A DNA stretch of 32,897 nucleotides. Origin: Enterococcus raffinosus (lineage in GTDB: Bacteria; Bacillota; Bacilli; Lactobacillales; Enterococcaceae). Position 1 is the first letter of the stretch. Each line of letters opens with the position of its first letter. The stretch lies in the NCBI RefSeq assembly GCF_001886185.1, contig NZ_JXLA01000041.1, positions 1 to 32,897 on the forward strand, written 5' to 3'. Under the pieces are notes generated by a model that was given only the letters and a program-made list of their open reading frames with translations, did not search any database and was not told the origin of the DNA. Shown here piece by piece: positions 22,472 through 29,528 of the stretch. Made by a program: the position numbers and the translations under genes.

Positions 22472-22795
22472 TTAAACCGCCCTTGACAGTATCAACTGAT
22501 TTTCATCAAGTCTATTCATGAGCATTAAATAAAATTTTTCAATAGTGCGAATTTCATTTGATAAAATAAAATCAAGCCCCCTTTAGTTTTAATATGCTCT
22601 TCATTTTCAGATTTTGGTAAATATAGCAGCTCAATCTCTAAACAATGGCGAATAGCAAGTTGAGGAACGAAAACTCTATGTCTTCTATTAACTCCCATGT
22701 CCAACGGGAGAATAGGACTCCACTAAAATATCGTTTTGCTCACAAAAATCAATTAGCTCAAAAAGAGTATTAGAAATATGTCTCAAAGAATGAAA
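22472..22795 (-). pseudogene. Aldo/keto reductase remnant (C-terminal part)
   Basis: A degraded leftward frame gives LFELIDFCEQNDILVESYSP plus VGHG, the typical aldo/keto reductase strand ending in EAYSPLGHG. Stops follow. A second frame gives VPQLAIRHCLEIELLYLPKS (usual form VAQLAIRYCL-x-LPKS), and a third gives FILSNEIRTIEKF (usual DFILSNEDI). At least two frameshifts and in-frame stops are present, and the N-terminal half is missing. The gene is dead. It borders the integration module and may have been cut by it. Confidence 0.75.
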
Positions 22796-22922
22796 TCTCT
22801 TTCTTCCCCCTGTTAAATCGTGTATTTAATTTACGGTGCCATCCCTTTTAATACATGGCCATTTTGACCTGGTTATTCATAACACGTAATATCTTCTCAT
22901 TTTATCAGTTTGTATTTACATC
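22796..22922. other. Short gap between cutC and AKR remnants
   Basis: No gene. The leftward strand contains AAAAGGGATGGCACCG, which recalls the T-box core AGGGUGGNACCGCG with one extra base, but no matching terminator arm was found. It may be scrap from an aminoacid-gene leader or chance. Confidence 0.3.
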
Positions 22923-23039
22923 TTAGCTTAGTGTCGTTCCGCCAACAGCAATATTGTCATAAAGATTGATTCTCTTCACACCATTTTTAATGGCCTGTTC
23001 TATATTCATAAAATTTTCTCCACAAAATTCCTTAATCAT
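22923..23039 (-). pseudogene. cutC: cutC remnant (N-terminal 38 codons)
   Basis: ATG 23039 opens MIKEFCGENFMNIEQAIKNG, followed by VKRINLYDNIAVGGTTLS and TAA. This is the start of CutC (usual form EFCAENFxxxxxAI-x-AGAxRIELCDNLAVGGTTPSYGV). The stop falls where the family has Tyr, and the next codons (D-V) may still correspond before all likeness is lost; about 170 residues are missing. It lies 27 bp after the AgaS stop and was the last gene of the PTS operon. CutC-like proteins often accompany sugar operons in enterococci (from memory). Confidence 0.8.
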
Positions 23040-23066
23040 TTTTTGCCTACTTTCAATCGTACTTTC

Positions 23067-24242
23067 TTATCCATTATTAAGGGGATAGATTGTAACTCCT
23101 TCAACAACTCGATTGACCTCTCCACTAGGACAGGGATCATCTGGCACAATGCCGACATCCATTGACTTGTGCAAAGCTAGAATTTGCGCAAAAACGATAT
23201 AACATAGTCCCAAATATACGTTATCCATCGTTCCATCTACTTTATAGCAATAGCGATAATCCACTGTCGTATCAACATCGAAGGGTTGATTGTAAAGGAC
23301 ACAGATCTTGTACCCATTCTTTTGACCTATGACTTCATTTAGAAAATCGATCTCATATTTTCTAGAAAATTCATTGTCACTCAGATAAAGTACCAAGAGT
23401 GTCTCGTTGTCTATTGCTGACTTAGGCCCATGTCGAAAGCCTAATAGTGAATCGAACATGGTTACGACCGCTCCTTGAGTCAGCTCCAGCATCTTCAATT
23501 GCGATTCCTGAGACACCCCTTTTAACGTGTTGGACCCCAAAAAGATAATGCGCTTGAACTGGAACTCCTTAACAATTCTTGTGATTAAGGAATAATCATT
23601 CTTGATGAGATTCGTCACAGAAGGAATTATTTTCTCAACTTCACTCTTCATCTGACTAAAGTCTTCTAAATTTAAAGCAAGATAAGCAGATAAATACATG
23701 CAACTATAACTAGAGGTCATTGCAAATCCTTTATCTAAAGTTTCATCTGGAAGCAATAAGGTACATATATTTTCTTTTCCCTTGCCATAGTTCGCTAATT
23801 TTCCTTGTTTGTTACAAGTAATGAACAAATGGTAGATATTTTCACAAATTTTGTCCGCATAACTCACACTGCCTAAAGATTCAGGTGAATCGCCAGAGCG
23901 AGCGAATGAGATTAGCAATACTGGTTTGTTTTTTGGCAAGTAGCTTCCTGGATCCGTTACAATTTCTGTTGAAGCGTATGAAAAAATGTGCCCGCTATAT
24001 TTTTTCTCTAAAGAATGTACCAAAGCATTACCGATAAATTCACTCGTTCCTGCACCAGTAAAAATGATCTGGTACTCTTTTTGATCCACAATCTTTTGGA
24101 TGAATTGCTCCAACTCTTCTTTTTTCTCTGCCAAAATATCTATAGTTCTTTGCCAAACTTTTGGCTGTTGATCGATTTCTGTAGCGGTGAATACTGCTTT
24201 TTTTTCTTTTAGCGTTTCATTATCTAATGCAAAAATACTCAT
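23067..24242 (-). CDS. agaS: SIS-domain sugar isomerase/deaminase, AgaS type
   Basis: The 391-residue protein has two SIS (sugar isomerase) domains. The first includes QIIFTGAGTSEFIGNAL and LLISFARSGDSPESLGSV, the second IIFLGSNTLKGVSQESQLKMLEL. The segment LDKGFAMTSSYSCM is characteristic of AgaS, which turns galactosamine-6-phosphate into tagatose-6-phosphate and ammonia, or isomerises related sugars. GFRHGPKSAI is the conserved phosphosugar loop and CPSGEVNRVVEGVTIYP closes the fold. A strong AAGGAG precedes the ATG. Position after PTS and Gfo/Idh genes implies an amino-sugar phosphate as substrate, but the exact sugar is not shown. Confidence 0.88.
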   Translation of the reverse strand: MSIFALDNETLKEKKAVFTATEIDQQPKVWQRTIDILAEKKEELEQFIQKIVDQKEYQIIFTGAGTSEFIGNALVHSLEKKYSGHIFSYASTEIVTDPGSYLPKNKPVLLISFARSGDSPESLGSVSYADKICENIYHLFITCNKQGKLANYGKGKENICTLLLPDETLDKGFAMTSSYSCMYLSAYLALNLEDFSQMKSEVEKIIPSVTNLIKNDYSLITRIVKEFQFKRIIFLGSNTLKGVSQESQLKMLELTQGAVVTMFDSLLGFRHGPKSAIDNETLLVLYLSDNEFSRKYEIDFLNEVIGQKNGYKICVLYNQPFDVDTTVDYRYCYKVDGTMDNVYLGLCYIVFAQILALHKSMDVGIVPDDPCPSGEVNRVVEGVTIYPLNNG

Positions 24243-24257
24243 AGCTGTGCTCCTTTT

Positions 24258-25268
24258 TTATAAATTCCCTTCATTTAAAAGGACTACTTCTCCTGTTTCA
24301 AGCGATTGATGGACAGCTGCGGCGATCTTCGTTGCCATTAACCCATCGACAGCATCGCAGCGAAAGTCTTTATTCTCAATGATATTACGAATAAACTCTT
24401 TCATAGGATCAAGACCAAAGCCGGAAACTTCATCTTCACCAAAGTTCATGAAAATATAGTTTGGCAAGCTGGCCTTTTCGCCATAGCTCTTTACCCCACG
24501 ATAGGATTCATTTTTTAGGTAATGGTTATCCGTCAACATTACTAGCTGACCATCATTCGATTTAGGAAACGAGTCTGGTAGTATCCACGAACTTTCAACG
24601 ACCCAATTGCTGCCGTCAGTCATCTGCAAGATTGCTTGAGCGGAATCATACGTATCGATTTCTTTGTCTGCAAGCATCTTCTTGTTGCCTACTGCATAAA
24701 CAGATTGAACTTCACTATTGGTCATATATCTGATCAGGTCATAACAATGAACTCCTAAAAACCAAACTGGTGAAGATTTAGCCGTCCAAGAGAACCAGTT
24801 TAACGGGACAGAGATCACGTCATCCAATGAGATATAGCCACGAATGATTTGATCATTTTTAACAAGATCTTTCATATTGTTGTAAGCAGGATCCCAGCGT
24901 TTGTGGAAATCCACCATGATTTTCGTGTCATGTTTTTTAGCCAGCCGAACGATTTCTTCTGCTTCATCGACCGTCGTTGCCAAGGGCTTTTCAACAAAAA
25001 TGTTCTTGATCCCTGCTTCGATTGCCTCTTTCAAAGGAGCAAAATGATAAGGATCAGAAGTTGCGATGCTAATAGCATCAATGCTTTCTTTTTCCAACAT
25101 CTCTCCCATATTTGTATACCCCGTAATCCCATAGGAATCTTCCGCTACTTTTAAACGTTCTTCATTCAAATCACAAACGATCACTTTTTCAATGTTGGGG
25201 TCTTTCATGTAAGTTCGAATGTGATATGTTCCATAGATTCCAGCACCAATTACACCAATTGTTAGCAT
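24258..25268 (-). CDS. Gfo/Idh/MocA family NAD(P)-dependent oxidoreductase
   Basis: The 336-residue protein has an N-terminal Rossmann fold with GVIGAGIYGTYH (dinucleotide loop), then FVEKPLATTVDEAEEIV with the EKP catalytic Lys, and MVDFHKRWDPAY. The C-terminal half is the usual alpha/beta sheet domain, with GVHCYDLIRY holding the likely catalytic His/Asp pair. ATG 25268 is preferred since GAGG lies about 7 nt before it; the longer frame overlaps the EIIC end. Such enzymes oxidise or reduce sugar or inositol derivatives. Here it would act on the PTS product before or after AgaS. Only 15 bp separate it from agaS. Confidence 0.88.
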   Translation of the reverse strand: MLTIGVIGAGIYGTYHIRTYMKDPNIEKVIVCDLNEERLKVAEDSYGITGYTNMGEMLEKESIDAISIATSDPYHFAPLKEAIEAGIKNIFVEKPLATTVDEAEEIVRLAKKHDTKIMVDFHKRWDPAYNNMKDLVKNDQIIRGYISLDDVISVPLNWFSWTAKSSPVWFLGVHCYDLIRYMTNSEVQSVYAVGNKKMLADKEIDTYDSAQAILQMTDGSNWVVESSWILPDSFPKSNDGQLVMLTDNHYLKNESYRGVKSYGEKASLPNYIFMNFGEDEVSGFGLDPMKEFIRNIIENKDFRCDAVDGLMATKIAAAVHQSLETGEVVLLNEGNL

Positions 25269-25287
25269 TTTATACCTCATCTCTTCT

Positions 25288-26661
25288 TTATACTTTTTCT
25301 GTCGCACTCGTTTCTTCTGCGCTTCGTTTATTTTCGATCATCTTTCCGCCGAATATTACCACTAGAATGACTGCCACCAACAGGATCGGTCCAACCGTTG
25401 GAATCTGTGCGATCATTGTTGGGAACCAGATACCAAAATTCCCCAACGCCATGGTCGTTGCTTGCTGCCCTTCCTGAACGAAGCTCAAACCGGCACTATC
25501 TGCTAATTGTGTAAACAGTGGCGCCGCCCAGCTAGAAATCCACAAAACGATTGGAATAAAGATCACACTTGATACGATTGTTCTTAAACGATTTCCTCGG
25601 TGGATAATTGTAGCAAAACAAACGTAGAACGCTGCGAAAGGTACCTCGCCTAGTGGAAGTGTCGTATTTCCTGGTAAAATTGCTGCAAAAATCATAAATA
25701 CAGGAATCATTAACATACCAACACTGATAGTAACAGGATGTCCAATAGTAACAGCAGAATCTAAGCCGATATATAACTCACGATCCTTGAATTTAGTAGC
25801 AAAGAATTTCTTCGCCTGATTTGAAATTGGGATCAATCCATTCACAATCAATTTGACCATATTAGGGAATAGAACCATGATTCCGGCAGTTTTCATTGTT
25901 ACTTCAAGAATGCCAGGAACATCATATTGAGCAATGATTCCAAAGACTGCCCCCAGAATTAATCCCAAGAACAACGGATCGCCAAAAATCGTCCCAATAA
26001 CATTCGCAATCCCTTTTTCATTTTTGATTTCATTTTCGTCTTTGTGATCAAACAATGGTATAAAGTCGTAAATTTTGTCTAATACAATGAACAAAGGCGC
26101 ACTCATTGCAGCAAAACCATGAGGAATCGAAATGGCTTCGATACCAATAATTTTTTGGGTTTTCTTCGCTGTGATATCTGCGATCTTCAATCCTAATACT
26201 GCATGAGTCACACCGGCTAAAATCGCAACGATGAAGCTACCTGTTAACAGATTGACAAACCCGGCTGTAATTGCAAAATACCAAAAGTTATAGATGTCTA
26301 CATTCACTGTATTCGTTAATTTGAAAAAGACCATCACAATATTCAGAACTAAGATCACCACGATCAGTACTGCGCCTAAGGAAGAACCAAAACCAACGGC
26401 TGCTGCAGGTCCGCCCCCTACATCAATTGCAGTCAAATTCAAATTCAAGCGTTCCACCATGATTTGAATGACTGGAGATAAAGATTCTGCTGTCAAGGTA
26501 CTAACAATCGATACACCAATGAGTCCGATACCAACTGTAGCTCCCGCCTTTAGTGCTTTTAAAAAGCCCAGCCCAAAAATCAACCCAATAATAAACATTA
26601 AAATTGGAACAAAAACATAGCTGCCAAGATCAACAATGTATTGAATGATATCTACTAGCAT
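25288..26661 (-). CDS. PTS EIIC, galactitol (GatC) family
   Basis: The 457-residue, 11-12 helix membrane protein matches the GatC family: IVDLGSYVFVPILMFIIGLI at the start, the tract VGGGPAAAVGFGSS, SIPHGFAAMSAPLFIVLDKI and LDSAVTIGHPVTIS. It is the sugar channel of a PTS whose EIIB and EIIA lie immediately upstream (12 and 29 bp apart). AGGAGG precedes the ATG. GatC-type channels carry galactitol and other polyols or sugars. With AgaS and a Gfo/Idh enzyme in the operon the substrate is probably not galactitol itself. Confidence 0.92.
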   Translation of the reverse strand: MLVDIIQYIVDLGSYVFVPILMFIIGLIFGLGFLKALKAGATVGIGLIGVSIVSTLTAESLSPVIQIMVERLNLNLTAIDVGGGPAAAVGFGSSLGAVLIVVILVLNIVMVFFKLTNTVNVDIYNFWYFAITAGFVNLLTGSFIVAILAGVTHAVLGLKIADITAKKTQKIIGIEAISIPHGFAAMSAPLFIVLDKIYDFIPLFDHKDENEIKNEKGIANVIGTIFGDPLFLGLILGAVFGIIAQYDVPGILEVTMKTAGIMVLFPNMVKLIVNGLIPISNQAKKFFATKFKDRELYIGLDSAVTIGHPVTISVGMLMIPVFMIFAAILPGNTTLPLGEVPFAAFYVCFATIIHRGNRLRTIVSSVIFIPIVLWISSWAAPLFTQLADSAGLSFVQEGQQATTMALGNFGIWFPTMIAQIPTVGPILLVAVILVVIFGGKMIENKRSAEETSATEKV

Positions 26662-26672
26662 AATTAACCTCC

Positions 26673-26951
26673 TTATTTTAAGATTCCTACAATTTGTTCA
26701 ATGACTGTTTCTTCATTAATCCCTGTTAAAAAGGCACTCCCATGGACCACAGGTGTTGTATAGTCTGAATTGATCTTCATTGTTGTGATGAATATATCTG
26801 CCTTGTCATCGTATCCTTCCAATTCATTTAGTGTTGTTTGAATGATATTGGCCCGAATATTATTCTCACTCAATACCTCTTCGATCTTATCCCTTACCAT
26901 TGAAGATGTAGCTAAACCCGCTCCGCACGCAATAACGACTGTTTTTTCCAT
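26673..26951 (-). CDS. PTS EIIB, galactitol family
   Basis: The 92-residue cytoplasmic EIIB has the phosphocysteine loop ACGAGLATSSM (C9) and the Rossmann-like fold of GatB/LacB-type domains. It passes phosphate from EIIA to the sugar during transport. Good GGAGG before ATG. Confidence 0.92.
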   Translation of the reverse strand: MEKTVVIACGAGLATSSMVRDKIEEVLSENNIRANIIQTTLNELEGYDDKADIFITTMKINSDYTTPVVHGSAFLTGINEETVIEQIVGILK

Positions 26952-26967
26952 TGTTTTCCCTCCTTAT

Positions 26968-27426
26968 TTATAAAAAACTATTCAATAGCTGTGCTATCTC
27001 TTCTTCGCTCTCTTTTTCTTTCAACAAAAGAATGAATTCTTCCTTACTTAACATTTTCATGATTGTCTGCAGCATCTTCAGTTGCTTATCCGACTCGGAA
27101 ATCGCAAGTAGCATGACGATTTCAACGTCGATCTCTGTATCACAATCTTCCATAGAATGAAAAATGACAGGTCTATCAAGAACTCCAACGGCTACTCCAT
27201 TTCCAAAAACTTTGGAGCTTCTGGCATGAGGAATAGCAACGGCCCCGCTTTTGACTGCTATTCCAGTGGGAAATACTTTCTCTCTCGAAAGTACATCCTT
27301 TTTGTAATCTCCTCCTACTAATCCACTTTTTTCCAATAATTCTGCTAGACGATTAATCGCCTCTTTTTGATCTGCTACGCGCAGATCAGAATAAATCAGA
27401 TCTGGTAAAAATTCAAAGTCATTCAT
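26968..27426 (-). CDS. PTS EIIA, fructose/mannitol-Ntr type (GatA-like)
   Basis: The 152-residue EIIA-2 domain has the conserved REKVFPTGI and the active-site His in VAIPHARS (H67), then a typical helix-strand tail. It takes phosphate from HPr and hands it to the EIIB. The start follows AAGGAGGAAGC. The upstream gene encodes a second, divergent EIIA. Confidence 0.9.
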   Translation of the reverse strand: MNDFEFLPDLIYSDLRVADQKEAINRLAELLEKSGLVGGDYKKDVLSREKVFPTGIAVKSGAVAIPHARSSKVFGNGVAVGVLDRPVIFHSMEDCDTEIDVEIVMLLAISESDKQLKMLQTIMKMLSKEEFILLLKEKESEEEIAQLLNSFL

Positions 27427-27452
27427 TTGCTTCCTCCTTCCTCAAACGATTA

Positions 27453-27848
27453 CTAGAATTCGTGTATTACTTTTTCTATTTCTTCCTTTTTTTTTGCCGA
27501 CAATATGTCGACAACATTCTGATAAACGTTTAGCTTTTCAACTAAATGCTGAAGCACCTTCAAATGAGCATTTGAATCCTCCGCAGTCATTCCTACGATC
27601 AGTTTGACGGGCAAGTTATCTTCAACAGCTGTGAACGCTTTATTCAGTTTCACAATTACTAATGCATTTGAATACTTTTTATCTGGCTTTCCGTGAAACA
27701 AGATGACATTAGGCAGTAAATAATAAGGTCCGAATTGTTCTAGGCTTTCGTTAATTTCATCTTTGTAGTTACTTCGTTCCTGTTCATTTTTTATTAGCTG
27801 GTCAGCCACGAAACTGGTCAATTGCTTCCAGCCATTCACTTCCTCCAA
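27453..27848 (-). CDS. Divergent EIIA-like protein; start codon uncertain
   Basis: The 131 residues follow the EIIA-2 fold: FGPYYLLPNVILFHGKPD keeps the active-site region (usual YGPYIVI-PGVALAHARP) with H52, and AEDSNAHLKVLQHLVEKL is the conserved later helix. It may phosphorylate the EIIB or have a regulatory role. Start: the first available non-ATG codon, TTG 27848, has no proper ribosome site. Ten codons upstream in frame, GGAGGGGAGG is ideally placed before ATC 27878, which begins ILPYSLIVQILEEVNG. The ancestral start was probably ATG there and has mutated, or ATC is used weakly. First gene of the operon. Confidence 0.7.
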   Translation of the reverse strand: MEEVNGWKQLTSFVADQLIKNEQERSNYKDEINESLEQFGPYYLLPNVILFHGKPDKKYSNALVIVKLNKAFTAVEDNLPVKLIVGMTAEDSNAHLKVLQHLVEKLNVYQNVVDILSAKKKEEIEKVIHEF

Positions 27849-27931
27849 TATTTGTACAATTAGGCTATAAGGTAAGATATTCCTCCCCTCCTTCGTTGTT
27901 TTTACATTTCTTACCTGTACTTACAATATAG

Positions 27932-27945
27932 TGAAAACGCTAGCA
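27932..27945. promoter_or_regulatory. cre site at the head of the gat-type operon
   Basis: TGAAAACGCTAGCA closely fits the cre consensus TGWNANCGNTNWCA, about 55 bp upstream of the ribosome site of the EIIA-like gene. It touches the left end of the IS; if the IS starts at 27944, the last two bases (CA) come from the IS. Confidence 0.6.
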
Positions 27946-27950
27946 AAAAA

Positions 27951-27995
27951 GAAGTCCAAGATGGTGCACAAAGAGTGTGCACCATCTTGGACTTC
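27951..27995. repeat. Perfect 20-bp hairpin at the left end of the IS
   Basis: GAAGTCCAAGATGGTGCACA and its exact complement flank a 5-nt loop, starting in the IS end and stopping at the transposase stop codon. It can end transcription or shield the transposase gene from outside reads. Confidence 0.75.
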
Positions 27996-29441
27996 TCAGA
28001 CTGTAGACAAAAGCTGTTCCAAACTCGTAACTCGAGCTTGGAACAGCTTTTTATCTACTTCGTTTCGAAATTTTGAACAAAAAAATAAAGGCTCCTTGCC
28101 TTTCCATAGCCAGGTGGCTAATTTCTTTAAATTCATTGCAGCAAACACTAGCATCGTATGCGTCGCGACTTTTTCCAAGCCTCGATACTTGGTCTAACGC
28201 ATCCCATGCTTTTCTTTTGCATCTGCAAATATTCGTTCAATCGTTTGTTTCCGTTTTTTGTAAATTGATTTATTCAGATCCGTTAGGCGAAGATGTTCCA
28301 CTTCATCCATCAGATCTCCCCAAACATGTCTCGTGATGACTCGTTGATGATTTTTACTTTTGGTACATTGGTTTAGCAGAGGACAGTTCACACATTCTTT
28401 TGGATTGGATTTGTATTCTCGGTACCCTTCTCGAGTAACCGTTGAAAAAGCGAGCATTTGATCCTGCGGACAAATGTAACAATCATAATACTCGTCATAG
28501 AGAAACTCGTTTTTTGATAATAGCCCTTTTTTCCCTTTGGGCCTTGAATAAGGCAAACAAGGTCGAAGATTCAAATGAGTCAAAAAGTGAACAAACTTAG
28601 GTTTCTTGTACCCAGCATCAGCGACAACACAGTTGATTTCAGGAAAAAGTCTCTTCGATTGTTTGACGAGCTGAAAGGCGACTTGACTGTCATGAATATT
28701 TCCAGGAGTGATGATTGTGCTAAGAATAAATCCGTTGTCGTCACATGAAGTATGGGCAGAATAAGCAAATTGTTTTTCTCGTTCGCCTTTGACGTAGTAG
28801 CCGCTTTCCGGATCAGCCTTACTTATTTTTCTTTCTTTCAGCTTCACTTCCTTTTCTAAGTCCAAAGTAAAAGGGCGTTTTCCGGCCTCTATTCGTTGAC
28901 GATTGATCTCATCTTCTAATTCATCCTGATAGGCTTTCGCTTCATCGTGGGTCATTTCCTTCGTAAACTTATGTTTATTGGCGTTAGCTTTGATGTGGGT
29001 AGAATCAAGATACAAATTATCCTCTGTTACAAAACCTGCTTTAACTGCTTGTTCTAAAATATAGGCAAAAATATCCTCAAACACCGTCGTTTCTCTAAAT
29101 CGGCGGACATAATTCTTTCCAAAAGTTGAGAAATGGGGGATTTTCTCCTCGAAGGAATAGCCTAAAAACCAGCGGTAAGCGACATTGGTATCGACTTCCT
29201 TAATGGTTTGCCGCATGGAACGGATACCGAATAAATACTGAATAAACACCAATTTGATCAGAATCACTGGATCGATACTTGGGCGACCTAAATCGGAGTA
29301 AGTGGCTTCGACGATTGGATAAATAAATTCAAAATCAAGCGCGGCATCAATCTTTCGAACGAGATGATCTTGAGGAACCAGATCATCAATCGTGAGCATC
29401 GCAAATTGATTTCTACCGTTCGTATTGTTTTTAGACATCAT
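27996..29441 (-). pseudogene. IS1182-family transposase with an in-frame amber codon
   Basis: The DUF772-type N-terminus (MLTIDDLVPQDHLVRKIDAA, IRSMRQTIKEV) and DDE catalytic region are present: D in LYLDSTHIKANANKH, D in CVVADAGYKKPKF and E in TIERIFADAKEKHGMR. TAG 28196-28194 then replaces the usual Tyr of GMRYTKYRG. The same frame continues TKYRGLEKVATHTMLVFAAM to TGA 27996-27998, 67 further codons. So the D-D-E set is kept but the conserved C-terminal part is lost unless the amber is read through. ATG 29441 follows AAGGAG by 8 nt. Probably inactive unless complemented in trans. Confidence 0.85.
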
Positions 29442-29528
29442 AACTATCACTCCTTGCATTCGTTTTCATAAATCTATTATAAAAGAAAAGACTGTAGACA
29501 TCATCCATAAAACGGACTTCTCTAAAAA

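Larger units (their letters stand above)
27944..29528 (-). mobile_element. IS1182-family insertion sequence
   Basis: About 1.58 kb between the PRD regulator and the operon it probably controls. Inverted end sequence AGAAGTCC is seen at 27950-27957 and, inverted, at 29514-29521. Outside it lie CTAG at 27940-27943 and 29529-29532, a possible 4-bp target duplication, but CTAG is itself palindromic and the exact tips do not align well. The transposase is on the minus strand and interrupted. The right CTAG includes the regulator's TAG stop. Confidence 0.75.

Noticed and set aside
22820-22850. T-box riboswitch core-like sequence (AGGGATGGCACCG, minus strand)
   Set aside because: It has an extra base compared with AGGGUGGNACCGCG, no complementary terminator arm follows, and it leads into a dead reductase fragment.
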